Source of the DNA: Candidatus Alcyoniella australis
GTDB lineage: Bacteria; Lernaellota; Lernaellaia; JAVCCG01; Alcyoniellaceae
Reading direction: 5' to 3'
Assembly (NCBI GenBank): GCA_030765605.1
Contig: JAVCCG010000107.1
Coordinates: forward strand, 1-64,000
DNA: 64,000 bases
Position numbers and translations under genes: made by a program. The number at the start of each line of letters is the position of its first letter. Positions within the stretch are counted from its first letter, which is position 1. Shown here piece by piece: positions 35,132 through 45,900 of the stretch. The notes beneath the pieces were generated by a model. The model was given only the letters and a program-made list of their open reading frames with translations. It made no database searches and was not told the DNA's origin.

Positions 35132-37816
35132 ATGAGCGATAGCCGCAGCAACGAGATGGAAAAGACCTACAGCCCCGACGATCTCGAACAGCGCTGGTAC
35201 GAATACTGGGAACGCATCGGCGCGTTCCGCGCCGGCGAGGGCGACGAACGCGAGGCGTTCTCGATCGTGATCCCCCCGCCCAACGTCACCGGCTCGCTGC
35301 ACATGGGGCACGCGTTCAACAATACGCTGCAGGACATCCTGGCGCGCTACCACCGGATGATCGGCCACAACGTGTTGTGGATGCCCGGCACGGACCACGC
35401 GGGGATCGCCACCCAAAATGTGGTCGAGCGCCAACTGGCCGCCGAGGGCAGCTCGCGCCACGAGCTGGGCCGCGAGAAGTTCATCGAGCGCGTCTGGGAA
35501 TGGAAGCAACAGTACGGCGACCGGATCATCGAACAGCTCAAGCACATGGGCTGCTCCTGCGACTGGGACCGCCTGCGGTTCACAATGGACGAGGGGCTGT
35601 CCAAAGCCGTGCGCAAGGTGTTCGTCACCCTCTATAAAGAGGGGCTGATCTATCGCGGCCAGTACCTGACCAACTGGTGCCCGCGCTGCGAAACCGCACT
35701 GAGCGACCTCGAAGTCGAGCACGAGGACCAGCAGGGCCATTTGTGGCACATCAAGTATCCGCTGGCCGACGGCAGCGGCGAATTGATCGTGGCCACCACC
35801 CGGCCCGAGACGATGTTCGGCGACACGGCGGTGGCCGTTAATCCCGCGGACGAACGCTACGCGGATTTCATCGGTAAGCAGGTGGTCCTGCCGCTGGTGG
35901 GCAAACAGATCCCGGTGATCGCCGACGACTATGTGAGCATGGAATTCGGCACCGGCGCGCTGAAGATCACCCCGGCCCACGACCCCAACGACTTTGAGAT
36001 CGGCCTGCGACACAGCCTGCCGATGGTCAAGGTGATCGACGAGCGCGGAGTCATCGCCTCGGACGTGGAAGAGACCGGGCGCTACGCGGGCATGGAGCGC
36101 AACGCGGCGCGCGCCGCGGCCGTGGCCGATCTGGAGTCCCAGGGGCTGCTGCACAAGGTCGAGGACTACGCGAGCTCCGTGGGGCACTGCTACCGCTGCA
36201 AGGAAATCATTGAGCCCAACCTCTCGGTGCAGTGGTTCGTCAAGACCAAACCGTTGGCCGAGCAGGCGATCAAGGCGGTGCGCGATGGACGCACGCGGAT
36301 CGTGCCCGAGCTGTGGACCAAGACCTATTACAACTGGATGGAGAACATCCGCGATTGGTGCATCAGCCGCCAGATCTGGTGGGGACACCGCATCCCCGCC
36401 TGGCGCTGCCCCGAATGCCCCGACGTGCTGCTAGTCGAAGAGATCGATCCCACGAGCTGCCCCAACTGCGGCGGCAAACTGGTCCAGGAAGAGGACGTGC
36501 TCGACACCTGGTTCTCCAGCGCGCTGTGGCCGTTCAGCACCATGGGCTGGCCCGAGCAGACCGACCTGCTCAAGACCTACTACCCCACCAGCTGCCTGGT
36601 TACGGCCTTTGACATCCTGTTCTTCTGGGTGGCGCGGATGATGATGATGGGGCTCAAATTCATGGACGACGTGCCGTTCCATGACGTGTACATCCACGCC
36701 CTGGTGCGCGACGAGCACGGTCAGAAGATGAGCAAGAGCAAGGGCAACGTAGTCGACCCGTTGGTGATCGTCGACGAGTTCGGAGCGGATTCGTTCCGCT
36801 TCACATTGGCCAGCCTAGCGGCCCAGGGCCGCGACGTCGCACTCTCCAAACAACGCATCGCCGGCTACCGCCGGTTCGCCAACAAAATCTGGAACGCCGC
36901 GCGCTTCACCCTGAGCCACCTCGAGGGCTTCGAGCGTCCCTCGCAAGCGCCCTGCCCGCAGTCGCTGCCCGACCGCTGGATCCTCTCCAAGTCGCGGCAC
37001 ACGGCGCAACTCGTGGGCCGGGCGATCGAGGAGTTCCGTTTCAACGACGCGGCGATGTTGACCTACGACTACATCTGGCACACGTTCTGCGACTGGTACT
37101 TGGAGCTGATCAAACCCGCGCTGTATGACGACGACGCGCCCGCGGAGCAGCGCGAGCTGACCAAGCACGTGCTGTGCACGGCGCTGGACTCCCTGCTGCG
37201 CATGCTGCATCCATTCATGCCCTTTGTCAGCGAGGATCTCTGGCAGCGACTGCCGGGCACCGGCGAGACGATCATGCTCAGCGAGTTCAACCCGCTGGGC
37301 CAGGAGCTGGTCGACGACGAGGCCGAGAGCAAGATGGATCTGGCGATCGAGGCGATCACCGCGATCCGCACGATCCGCGGCGAGATGAACATCGCCCCCT
37401 CGGTGAAAATGCAGGCCGTGGCGGTCGGCGACGAGCAGCAGCTTTCCGTGCTGCGCGGACTGGCCGACCTGGTGCGCGACCAGGCCAAGCTCGAGAGCCT
37501 GATTGTCGATCCCGCGGCCCAGCGCCCGAAGACCGCGGCCGTGGCGCCGTTGGGCTCGATCACGATCTACGTGCCGCTGGCCGGCCTGGTCGACCTCGAG
37601 GCCGAAAGCACGCGGCTCAACAAAGAGATCGACAAGGTCGATAAAGACCTCTCCAAGATCAAGGCCAAGCTGGGCAACGAGAAATTTCTCACCCGCGCGC
37701 CCGAAGAGGTGGTCCAGCTCGAGCGCGAGCGCTACGAGCAGCTCGACGCTCGAAAAGCCAAGCTCGCCGACGCGCTTGAACGCATTGAACTGATCCGCAG
37801 CGAAAGTGCGGTCTGA
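35132..37816 (+). CDS. valS: Valyl-tRNA synthetase
   Basis: An 894-residue class I aminoacyl-tRNA synthetase. The HIGH motif is H-M-G-H in PPPNVTGSLHMGHA, the editing (CP1) domain holds the TTRPETMFGDTAVAV segment, and KMSKS appears in GQKMSKSKGNVVDP. The C-terminal 70 residues are the coiled-coil arm specific to ValRS. I chose the ATG at 35132 because GAGG is then 6 nt upstream; alternatives are the TTG at 35117 and the ATGs at 35129 and 35156. It is the first of valS-nadC-birA-coaX, all closely spaced. Confidence 0.97.
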   Translation: MSDSRSNEMEKTYSPDDLEQRWYEYWERIGAFRAGEGDEREAFSIVIPPPNVTGSLHMGHAFNNTLQDILARYHRMIGHNVLWMPGTDHAGIATQNVVERQLAAEGSSRHELGREKFIERVWEWKQQYGDRIIEQLKHMGCSCDWDRLRFTMDEGLSKAVRKVFVTLYKEGLIYRGQYLTNWCPRCETALSDLEVEHEDQQGHLWHIKYPLADGSGELIVATTRPETMFGDTAVAVNPADERYADFIGKQVVLPLVGKQIPVIADDYVSMEFGTGALKITPAHDPNDFEIGLRHSLPMVKVIDERGVIASDVEETGRYAGMERNAARAAAVADLESQGLLHKVEDYASSVGHCYRCKEIIEPNLSVQWFVKTKPLAEQAIKAVRDGRTRIVPELWTKTYYNWMENIRDWCISRQIWWGHRIPAWRCPECPDVLLVEEIDPTSCPNCGGKLVQEEDVLDTWFSSALWPFSTMGWPEQTDLLKTYYPTSCLVTAFDILFFWVARMMMMGLKFMDDVPFHDVYIHALVRDEHGQKMSKSKGNVVDPLVIVDEFGADSFRFTLASLAAQGRDVALSKQRIAGYRRFANKIWNAARFTLSHLEGFERPSQAPCPQSLPDRWILSKSRHTAQLVGRAIEEFRFNDAAMLTYDYIWHTFCDWYLELIKPALYDDDAPAEQRELTKHVLCTALDSLLRMLHPFMPFVSEDLWQRLPGTGETIMLSEFNPLGQELVDDEAESKMDLAIEAITAIRTIRGEMNIAPSVKMQAVAVGDEQQLSVLRGLADLVRDQAKLESLIVDPAAQRPKTAAVAPLGSITIYVPLAGLVDLEAESTRLNKEIDKVDKDLSKIKAKLGNEKFLTRAPEEVVQLERERYEQLDARKAKLADALERIELIRSESAV

Positions 37817-37819
37817 GCG

Positions 37820-38671
37820 ATGTCCGGGGCGCTGAAACGTGAAATCAGTCGCGTAGTACGCCAGGCCCTACGCGAGGATTTGGGACCGGGCGACATCACC
37901 TCGCATCTGACTTTGCCACAGCGGATCGAGGGCTCGGCGCGGATCGTCGCCCGCCAGGAACTCGTGGTCTCGGGGATCAACTGCGCCGCACGCGTTTTCG
38001 AGATCGTGCCCGGCAAGGTGCACTGGGAACAGTTCGTGGAGAACGGCCAGCGGATCCAGCGCGGAACCGAATTGGCGCGGCTGCACGGTCCGGTCTACGC
38101 GCTGCTCGCGGGCGAGCGCGTGGCGCTCAACCTATTGCAGCATTTCTCAGGCATCGCCAGCACCACCGCGCGTTACGTGGCGGCGGTCAAAGGGACCCAC
38201 GCCAAGATCGTGGACACGCGTAAAACCATGCCCGGTCTGCGCATGCTGCAAAAGGCCGCCGTGGTTCACGGCGGGGGCGAGAACCACCGCATGGGCCTGT
38301 ACGACGCAATCCTGATCAAGGACAACCACGTCGACGCCTGCGGCCAGCTGAACTGGGCCGTGGCCATCGCGCGCTCGCGCATGGAGCAGCCGCTGCCGAT
38401 CGAGGTCGAGGTGCGCACACTGAAAGAGCTCGAGATGGCGCTCGAGGCCGAGGTCGAGCAGGTCCTGCTGGACAACATGCGGCCACAGATGATCCGCCGC
38501 GCGGTTAAAATCATCCGCCGCACCCGTCCCCAGACCCTGATCGAGGCCAGCGGCGGCGTGATGCTACGCAGCGTGCGGGAAGTCGCCCTGGCCGGGGTCG
38601 ACCGGATCAGCGTCGGCGCCCTGACTCACTCGTCCCAGGCGGTGGACATCGCGATGAAGTATTACGAATGA
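37820..38671 (+). CDS. nadC: Nicotinate-nucleotide pyrophosphorylase (quinolinate phosphoribosyltransferase)
   Basis: A 283-residue NadC, which makes nicotinate mononucleotide from quinolinate and PRPP in NAD synthesis. Characteristic segments are DTRKTMPGLR, the K-A-A-V-V-H-G-G-G-x-N-H-R substrate loop, LIKDNHV, and the late ASGGV motif. It starts three bases after valS and overlaps birA by 4 nt (ATGA). Confidence 0.96.
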   Translation: MSGALKREISRVVRQALREDLGPGDITSHLTLPQRIEGSARIVARQELVVSGINCAARVFEIVPGKVHWEQFVENGQRIQRGTELARLHGPVYALLAGERVALNLLQHFSGIASTTARYVAAVKGTHAKIVDTRKTMPGLRMLQKAAVVHGGGENHRMGLYDAILIKDNHVDACGQLNWAVAIARSRMEQPLPIEVEVRTLKELEMALEAEVEQVLLDNMRPQMIRRAVKIIRRTRPQTLIEASGGVMLRSVREVALAGVDRISVGALTHSSQAVDIAMKYYE

Positions 38672-39657
38672 GCTGGGCCGCCGCGCTTAACCTGCTGGAG
38701 CGCGAAGACACGCTGTCCGGCGAACAGCTCGGCGAGCTGCTGGGAGTCAGCCGCGCCGCGGTTCACAAAGGCGTGACCCGTTTGCGGCGCGAAGGATATC
38801 GCATCGAGGGGACCGCGGGCCGCGGCTACCGCCTGCTTGAATCCGCATCGCCCTACTGCCAAATCGAGATCGAACGTCGGCTGCTCAAGGCCGGCTCGAA
38901 CCTGCCCGTTGTTTTCCGGCGCGAGTGCGACTCGACCAACAGCCTGGCCCTGAGTCTGGAGCCCTCACAGGACTGCGTGGTGGTCGCGGACAGCCAGCGC
39001 GCCGGACACGGTAGGCGCGGACGCGATTGGGTTTCGCCCGCGGGCTGCAATATCTACCTCACACGACTGTTCGAGCGTCGTCTCAATGCCCAGAGCGCGT
39101 CCGAGCTGGTGCTGGTCGCCGGAGCCGCCTGCGCCGCGGCGCTCAATTCTCTGCCCGGAATCCAGGTCGGACTGAAATGGCCCAACGACATTTACGCCCA
39201 AGGCGCAAAGCTCGCCGGCATCCTGGTCGAGGGCGCGCTGGTGGAAACCAGCCTGGTGCGCGCGGCCGTGGGGATCGGGATCAACGTCAACATCGACCGC
39301 CGCGAGCTGACGCGCCGTATCGATCGTCCGGCCACCAGCCTGCTGGAGCTGACCGGCCGTTGCATTGCGCGCGGCGAATTGGTCGCCCAGATAGTGTTGC
39401 AACTGGATAAATGGTATGCTCAGTGGCTGAAGGCAGGTTTAAGTAAAGTATTATCCATATATAGCAAACTAGATGTTATCAAAGATAATGTTATCGAAGT
39501 TGATCTGGCTGATCGCACGTTGGAGGCCCGATCTGAAGGGATCGATCAACAGGGTCGGCTGCTGGTCGTCACAATGGATGGAGAGCAGTTGTGCCTGAAC
39601 TCCGGAGAGGTGACGATTCGACCGGCAACAGGAGTGATTGATGCTGCTGGTAGTTGA
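38668..39657 (+). CDS. birA: Biotin--[acetyl-CoA-carboxylase] ligase with N-terminal HTH
   Basis: A 329-residue group II BirA: winged-helix DNA-binding domain (about residues 1-60, with [11 protein letters not shown] as recognition helix), catalytic domain with the biotinoyl-adenylate loop GHGRRGRDW (about 112-120) and KWPNDIY, and a C-terminal SH3-like domain. It may repress biotin genes as well as biotinylate carrier proteins. An unusual AT-rich stretch (about 39437-39500) with codons unlike the rest of the gene encodes the link into the C-terminal domain and contains ATGTTATC twice. It overlaps coaX by 17 nt. Confidence 0.95.
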   Translation: MSWAAALNLLEREDTLSGEQLGELLGVSRAAVHKGVTRLRREGYRIEGTAGRGYRLLESASPYCQIEIERRLLKAGSNLPVVFRRECDSTNSLALSLEPSQDCVVVADSQRAGHGRRGRDWVSPAGCNIYLTRLFERRLNAQSASELVLVAGAACAAALNSLPGIQVGLKWPNDIYAQGAKLAGILVEGALVETSLVRAAVGIGINVNIDRRELTRRIDRPATSLLELTGRCIARGELVAQIVLQLDKWYAQWLKAGLSKVLSIYSKLDVIKDNVIEVDLADRTLEARSEGIDQQGRLLVVTMDGEQLCLNSGEVTIRPATGVIDAAGS

Positions 39658-40405
39658 TGTCGGAAATTCGAACATCGTCCTCGGGATCTACCGGGACCAA
39701 GAGCTGATCGCACACTGGCGCTTGGCGACCAACGTCAAGCAGACCTGCGATGAGTACGGGATGATGCTGCTGCAGTTGATGCAGCACAGCGACCTGGACA
39801 GTAAACAGGTCGACGGCTCGATCATTTCCTGCGTGGTTCCCCCCCTGCTCCAATCGTTTGAGGCCATGGTTCGGATCTATTTCAACGTGCGGCCGCTGGT
39901 GGTCGGCCCCGGAATCAAGACCGGGATGCCGATCCTTTACGACAATCCGCGCGAGGTCGGAGCGGACCGCATTGTCAACGCGGTGGCGGCCTACGAGCGT
40001 TTCAAGCGCGCCCTGATCGTCGTGGATTTCGGCACGGCCACGACCCTCGACGCGATCAGCGAGCGCGGCGAATACCTGGGCGGGGCGATCTGTCCGGGGA
40101 TTACGATCAGCATGGAGGCGCTGTTTCTTAAGGCGAGTAAGCTGCCGCGCGTAGAGCTGACCAAACCCAAACGGGTAATCGGACGCAACACGGTCAACTC
40201 GATCCAGTCCGGCATCCTCTACGGCTACGCCGGGCTGGTCGATCGACTGATCGAGCGCATGTCGCAGGAGATGGACGGCAGCCCCGTTGTCATCGCCACC
40301 GGCGGCCTGGCCGAACGAATCTCAATCGAGGCCACGCGGATTGAGCACACCGACAATATGCTGACCCTGGAGGGCCTACGGGTAATTTTCGAGCGCAATC
40401 CGTAA
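39641..40405 (+). CDS. coaX: Type III pantothenate kinase
   Basis: A 254-residue CoaX, first step of coenzyme A synthesis. It has the ASKHA-fold phosphate motif [10 protein letters not shown] at the N-terminus, [22 protein letters not shown] and a late TGGLAE motif. The ATG at 39641 was chosen because GGAG is 6 nt upstream; a TTG one codon earlier is possible. It ends the valS-nadC-birA-coaX run, about 120 nt before the next promoter. Confidence 0.95.
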   Translation: MLLVVDVGNSNIVLGIYRDQELIAHWRLATNVKQTCDEYGMMLLQLMQHSDLDSKQVDGSIISCVVPPLLQSFEAMVRIYFNVRPLVVGPGIKTGMPILYDNPREVGADRIVNAVAAYERFKRALIVVDFGTATTLDAISERGEYLGGAICPGITISMEALFLKASKLPRVELTKPKRVIGRNTVNSIQSGILYGYAGLVDRLIERMSQEMDGSPVVIATGGLAERISIEATRIEHTDNMLTLEGLRVIFERNP

Positions 40406-40457
40406 TTCAAGCGCTACAATTGACCATCTATGTATGGTGCTTATTAACAAAATTCTC

Positions 40458-40486
40458 TTGACCATGCGTAATCATCGAAATAGATT
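40458..40486 (+). promoter_or_regulatory. Promoter for the DUF4388/J-domain gene pair
   Basis: TTGACC (40458-40463; 5 of 6), 17-bp spacer, TAGATT (40481-40486; 4 of 6), in an AT-rich gap that is clearly distinct from the coding background. The leader to the ATG at 40528 would be about 35 nt. Confidence 0.5.
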
Positions 40487-40527
40487 ATGCTTTTGACATA
40501 GCAGAAGAAAAAAGCAGCAGAAGAGAC

Positions 40528-42885
40528 ATGCCCAAAGCAGTATCCATATTCGCCGGATCGTTCAGCGATACGCACCCGGCTGCGGTCTTATTGGGGATCA
40601 ACCAGCAACGGGAAAGTGGGGCGCTGTACCTAACCCGCGACAGCGTATTTAAGAAAATCTACTTCCGCATGGGCCTGCCGATGCTGGTCGAGAGTTCGCT
40701 GATTCGCGAAGGCATCATCCGGGTGCTGTGCGACGAGCAACGGATCGACAAGACGATCGTATTCGACGTTGTGTCCCGCGCCGTCGAAAACGAGCGTAAA
40801 CCCGAGGAACTGATCGTCGAATCCGGCCTGATCAGCGGCCACCAGATGCAGGAACACTTGCGCACCAACATCGAGAACCGCCTGATCGAGTGGATGTGCT
40901 GGCCCGACGGCGAGTATTGGTTCGAGTTCGGCGAGGAGCCCCCGGAAAACCTGCGCGGCCTGGTGATGAGCTATAAGATCTCCGCCGCGGTTTGGAACAA
41001 AATGCACTCCGGCCTCGGGGTTCGCCGACTGGAGCACGCCCTGAAGCAGGACATGTCGAGCATCGTCAAGGTACTCAGGCCGACACAGGATATCCAGGCG
41101 GCGATGCACCTGAAGTCGGAGGAGATCCGCTTGCTGCGGATGCTCGACGGAACTCAGACCATCGAGAACCTCTCGTTGACCGAAACCATGGAGCACAAGC
41201 GCGTCCTGGCGTTGATCTTCGTGCTGGGCATGGCCGGCGTCGTTTCGATCAGCACCCCGATCGAGCATGAAGCGGCTCCGGACAACAAGCGCGACGCGGC
41301 AGACCTCGAGTTCGCAAGGCGGGTGCACCAGGAGCGCGGCCAGATCGAGGAGCGCAACTACTTCGAGATGCTGCGCATCGGACGCGATTTCGACGACGAG
41401 CAGCTTCGTCGTGCGTATTACACGCTGTCGCAGCGCTATCACGAGGACAAACTGTTCACCCGCAGCGATCCGGAGACGCGCCAGATTGCCGACTCGATAT
41501 TCCAAAATCTGACCATCGCCTTCGAGACCCTGGGCGGCTACAAACGCTTCCGCGACAGCGGACGCTACGTGGCGATGATGCAGCATCACGAGGAGTTCCA
41601 ATCCAGCCGCGAGAGCCGCCTGCGCAGCCTGCTGCCCTACTTCGACGCCTGCAACGCGATGACGATCGGCGATTCGACGCGGGCGCTGCAATCGATCCGG
41701 GAAGCGATCGACACCTATCCGACCGAGAGCGAGTACCACGGAATCAAGGGCGAGCTGTCGCTGCAAACCGCCAATGACAAAATCTCGCGCAAGGACGCGA
41801 TCAGCGTACTTAAAAAATCGCTGTCGCTCGACGGAATGTGCGAGCGCAGCCTGCTGACCATTGCCGGAGCCATGGAATCCGACGGCAACCTCGAGGAGGC
41901 GGCCAAATACTATCGCCGATTGCTGCGCATCGATTCGGAGAACCGCAGCGTGCGCCGCACTCTGCGCGACATTATGCGCCGCCGTAAGGACAGCCTCTCC
42001 TTCCGGGTCGACGACGATCAGCGCAAAGTAATCGCCGAACTCAAGGTCGAAATCGAGGACTACCTCAAACGAATCGAGAACGCCAACCACTTCCAGATTC
42101 TCAACCTGCCGATGGATTGCGACGGCGACCAAATCAAGAACGCCTACTTCAAACTGGCCAAGAAATTCCACCCGGACCACATGCGCAACATGCCCCTCAA
42201 CCGCGAGATCGAACCGCTGGCCGAGGAGCTGTTCATGCGCATCAACCAGGCCTACCAGGTGCTGATTTCCGAGCAGACCAGGCGGCTGTACGAGCGCTCG
42301 TTGCGCGTCAGCGAGCAGCAGAAGGCGATCGCCGCCAAGATCAGGGGCGGCACGCGACCCGAGGACCAGTTCAAGCAGGCGCTGATGCTGGTCAAGGACC
42401 GAGTCTGGGATCAAGCCCTCGAAGTGTTCAACAAACTCACCCAGCAGGATCCGAAGAACGCCCAGTACGTGGCCTACAAGGTCTACTGCGAGTTCATGAA
42501 CCAATTCCGCAGCAGCGCGGACGGCCCGCGCACGCTGATGCGGTTTGACGAAGCCTTCCGCGAAGCGCAAGCGTTGGGACCTGATAATCCGGACGTACTC
42601 TTCCTCTGGGGCCGGATGTATCGCGTGTTCGGCGATCTGCCGCGCGCCCGGATGCTGTTTCAAAAAGCGCTGAACATTGACGACGAACACATCGAGAGCC
42701 TGCGCGAGATGCGCCTGATCAAGTCGCGCATCGACGACGAGGAGAGCTCCTCGAGCGGCTTGCTCGGCAAATTGCTCTACGGCCGCCCCAAGGAAGAATC
42801 CGCCGAGGGTAAGTCGACCAAGACCGAATCGAAAAAAGAACAGCCGGACGACCAAACCCCGTGGTACAAAAAAAAGCTGTTCTAG
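40528..42885 (+). CDS. DUF4388 / double J-domain / TPR protein
   Basis: A 785-residue soluble protein. An N-terminal DUF4388 (PATAN-like) domain (about 10-150) is followed by a first J-like domain (about 277-340) whose loop reads His-Glu-Asp (H305) instead of His-Pro-Asp. A TPR region follows, then a second J domain (about 518-590) with an intact H-P-D (His548). More TPR units and a charged tail complete it. Only the second J domain should stimulate Hsp70. Such proteins are typical of delta-type lineages and are linked to signalling, polarity or motility in some, but function here is unknown. Confidence 0.78.
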   Translation: MPKAVSIFAGSFSDTHPAAVLLGINQQRESGALYLTRDSVFKKIYFRMGLPMLVESSLIREGIIRVLCDEQRIDKTIVFDVVSRAVENERKPEELIVESGLISGHQMQEHLRTNIENRLIEWMCWPDGEYWFEFGEEPPENLRGLVMSYKISAAVWNKMHSGLGVRRLEHALKQDMSSIVKVLRPTQDIQAAMHLKSEEIRLLRMLDGTQTIENLSLTETMEHKRVLALIFVLGMAGVVSISTPIEHEAAPDNKRDAADLEFARRVHQERGQIEERNYFEMLRIGRDFDDEQLRRAYYTLSQRYHEDKLFTRSDPETRQIADSIFQNLTIAFETLGGYKRFRDSGRYVAMMQHHEEFQSSRESRLRSLLPYFDACNAMTIGDSTRALQSIREAIDTYPTESEYHGIKGELSLQTANDKISRKDAISVLKKSLSLDGMCERSLLTIAGAMESDGNLEEAAKYYRRLLRIDSENRSVRRTLRDIMRRRKDSLSFRVDDDQRKVIAELKVEIEDYLKRIENANHFQILNLPMDCDGDQIKNAYFKLAKKFHPDHMRNMPLNREIEPLAEELFMRINQAYQVLISEQTRRLYERSLRVSEQQKAIAAKIRGGTRPEDQFKQALMLVKDRVWDQALEVFNKLTQQDPKNAQYVAYKVYCEFMNQFRSSADGPRTLMRFDEAFREAQALGPDNPDVLFLWGRMYRVFGDLPRARMLFQKALNIDDEHIESLREMRLIKSRIDDEESSSSGLLGKLLYGRPKEESAEGKSTKTESKKEQPDDQTPWYKKKLF

Positions 42886-42916
42886 CCCGAATTATCCTTT
42901 TTCCTAGGAGCCGCGA

Positions 42917-42949
42917 ATGACCAGAACCCCTAAGGATCCCAATGGCTAG
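42917..42949 (+). CDS. Ten-residue upstream ORF overlapping the next gene start
   Basis: ATG at 42917 with a strong AGGAG site (42906-42910) six bases upstream encodes MTRTPKDPNG and stops at 42947-42949, five bases inside the following large gene (ATG 42942). The main gene has only AAGGA with 5-nt spacing. The arrangement suggests translational coupling or a leader peptide. It is too short for statistical support. Confidence 0.35.
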   Translation: MTRTPKDPNG

Positions 42950-45900
42950 TCGGATCCTTGTCGTTGAAAACGACGACGGCGAATGGGAATTCCTCAGCGA
43001 GGTATTCAACGTTCGCGGTGAAACCGCAGTACGCGCGGTCAACGGCGATCAGGCCCTGGAACTGCTGAAAAAGAAGCCGGGCTGGGGCCTGATAATCATC
43101 GAATCGCTGCTGCCCAAACGTAGCGGAGCCGAGCTTTGCCTGACAATCAAGGAGACCGCCGAGGGCCGTCAGACGCCGGTGCTGCTGATCGGCTCGATCT
43201 TTAAAAACTTCAAAATTGCTCAACAGGCAAAATTCAAGTTCCGCGCCGACGACCTGCTGATCAAGCCCTTCACCCTGGACGAGCTGGAGCAGAAACTCTC
43301 GTTGCACCTCGAGGGCATGTCCCTGGAACAGTTGCAGCAGCTCGATCAAAAACGCATTAAGGGCTCAGAGATCGACGCCGCGCCTCCGGCCAAGTTGGAC
43401 CTCGCCGGCAGCCTGGAGAATATCCGCGTCGGCAGGCTGCTGTCGTGGATCGCCGAACACGAGGAGACCGGCGCCCTACGGGTTGTCGCCGGACAGTCGG
43501 TGCGCTGCGTTTACTTCAAGCGCGGCAAGATCGTTTACGCCTCGAGCCGCTCGTGCGGACAGAGCTTGGGCCAGATGCTGCTAAAACGCGGCGTGATCGA
43601 CCAACCGACGCTGGTGCAATCGCTGCAACAGATGATCGAGCACGACCGCCGACAGGGCGAGGCGCTGTTGCAGATGCAGGTGCTCACGCCGCACCAGCTC
43701 TACAAGTCGCTCTCCGAACACGTCGCTCGGATCGTCGTCGACCTGTTCTCGATCCGCGTCGGCGCCTATTACTTCGAGCTGCTCAGTGGCGTGCCCGGCT
43801 TAAACCTGGCGCTGCAGATCGATCTGAGCGCCATCGTCTTCGAGGGAATCCGCCGCTACTACAGTCCCAGCGGCCTCGAGGAGGAGTTCAGCGAGCTGTC
43901 CAAGTTCTACATCCACCCGGTGGTCGGCGGCCCGTTCCAGATTCCGAACCTGTCGCTGAGCAGCCAGGAGAAGCGCTTCGCCTCCTCGATCGACGGTTCG
44001 GCCAACGCGTCGGATGTCTTTGAATCGACCGACATGGGAGACTTCGACGTGCGGGCGCTGACGCTGGGAATGATCATGCTCGGGTCGGTCAAGCTCGACA
44101 TGCTGCCCGCCTCCGAACACCCGCAGCAGGGGGGCATCCCCTACGGGCAACCCGACCGCTCCAAGAATAACGACGTCAACGCCTATATGGACGAGATCGA
44201 GACGCTCTACAACCGTCTGCGCAGCGCAACCGAGGCCGAGGCGCTCGAGCTCGATCAGGAGCAGGACGCCGATTCGGCGTTAAAGGCCTACATTGTCGCG
44301 GCGACCTCACTGCACAACCGCCTGCTGTTCTCTAAAGCTTCGGCCATCGCCCGCGCCAGGGCCGACGCCTCACTGCTGATCCTGCACTCCGCCTACTCCT
44401 CGTTCGCCTTGCCCGACCTGGATCCCAACGCGGTCAGGCCGGCCCCGGAACCCGACACCCGTTCGGTCGACAAGGCCGACGTGATCCGCGCCTCGCTGGA
44501 GTTCGTCAACGGCAGAGCGAAGTTCGACGACGCCCAATACAGCGCGGCGTTCGAGCTGTTCGAGCGATCTTCGCAGCTCGACCCCCTGCGCGGCGAGTAC
44601 TTCGCCTGGAGCGGATGGGCGCTGTTCAACGAAGCCCTGGTTACCGCCGACGAGCAAAAGAACGAACGCGCCCGCGAGCTGATCGATCACGCGCTGATGC
44701 TCGACCCCAACCTGTCCGACGGCCACCTGTTCAAGGGATTGACCCACAAGCACTCCGGCGATATGCCCTCGGCGGAAAACTCACTGGAGTTCGCCGCCGA
44801 CCTGCGTCCGAACCACGCCCAGACGCTGATCGAGCTGCGGGAGATCTATCGGCGGAAGCGCCTGGATCAACAGAACATCAAACGCAACGTCATGGACAGC
44901 GAGGCGCTGAAGGCCTACATCTCGCACATCGAATCCTGGTACCAGGCCCAAGCCGCCAAGAACCTCTACGAGTTGCTCAGCTTGAGTCCGGAAGACGACC
45001 CGCGGCAGGCGCGACAGATCTACTTCGACCTGGCCGAGACCATCAGGCCGCCGAAGATCTACGCCAACAGCCCGCTGTTGATCCAGGAGATGGCCGACGA
45101 AATCTTCCATCGGCTGACCGAGGCTTACGAGACGATCAGCGATCCGCATAAACACGAGCTGTACCAGCAAGAGCTCGAGCGCAATGAGCAGCCGCTGGAC
45201 GAGGCCACCCTCTCCCAGTGTCTTGAACAGGCCCAGACCCTGCGCAAACGCGCCCAATCGATGTTGGAAGCCAACGACATCCGCGGCGCTGGCCAGCTGT
45301 TCAAGCGCTCCCACGCCACCCACGGCGAGGACCTTCACAGCTTGGTCGGCTACGGCGAATGTCTGTATCGCGATTACTCCGGATTCGGCATCTCCAAAGC
45401 CCAGGCGTTTCAAAAGGCCAAGGGTATTATGCACCAGGCGCTCAACTCCGATCCGACCCTGGCCAAGGCCCACGCGGTGCTCGGGCGAATCTATCTGGAC
45501 GAGCACAAAATCGAACTCGCCGAGGAGGAGTTCGACAAGACCCTCGAGCTCGATCCGCGCAATCTGCAGGCGCTCCACGGCTTCAGAATGCTGCACTCGG
45601 GTCAGTGGCACGAACGTCGACGACAGCAAACCAAGGCCGGCAACGAGGAGCTGCAGCTGCTGCGCGACGAGCTTGAAAAGCGCTACGACAAATTGTACGG
45701 CGTCGACTACGTTCAGGCCCTTGACGTGTCGATCGACTCCGAGGACGAAGACGTCGATGGCGCCTACCGGCAAAAGATCGAGGAACTCTCCGCTCTGGAC
45801 AACGCCGATCTGATGGACTCCGACTCAGTGACCAAGGTGCTGGTCCACCAAATCCGGCGTCGACTGTCCGACGCAGACTGGATCCTTTCGACCTCCGAGG

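Noticed and set aside
35099-36388. 429-codon minus-strand frame antisense to valS
   Set aside because: Shadow of the ValRS coding frame; low complexity in D, H, V, L and no motif.
40630-42855. 741-codon open frame on the minus strand inside the DUF4388/J-domain gene
   Set aside because: It is a mirror of a GC-rich coding frame: its residue composition is biased and no domain is visible, whereas the plus-strand frame has clear domains.
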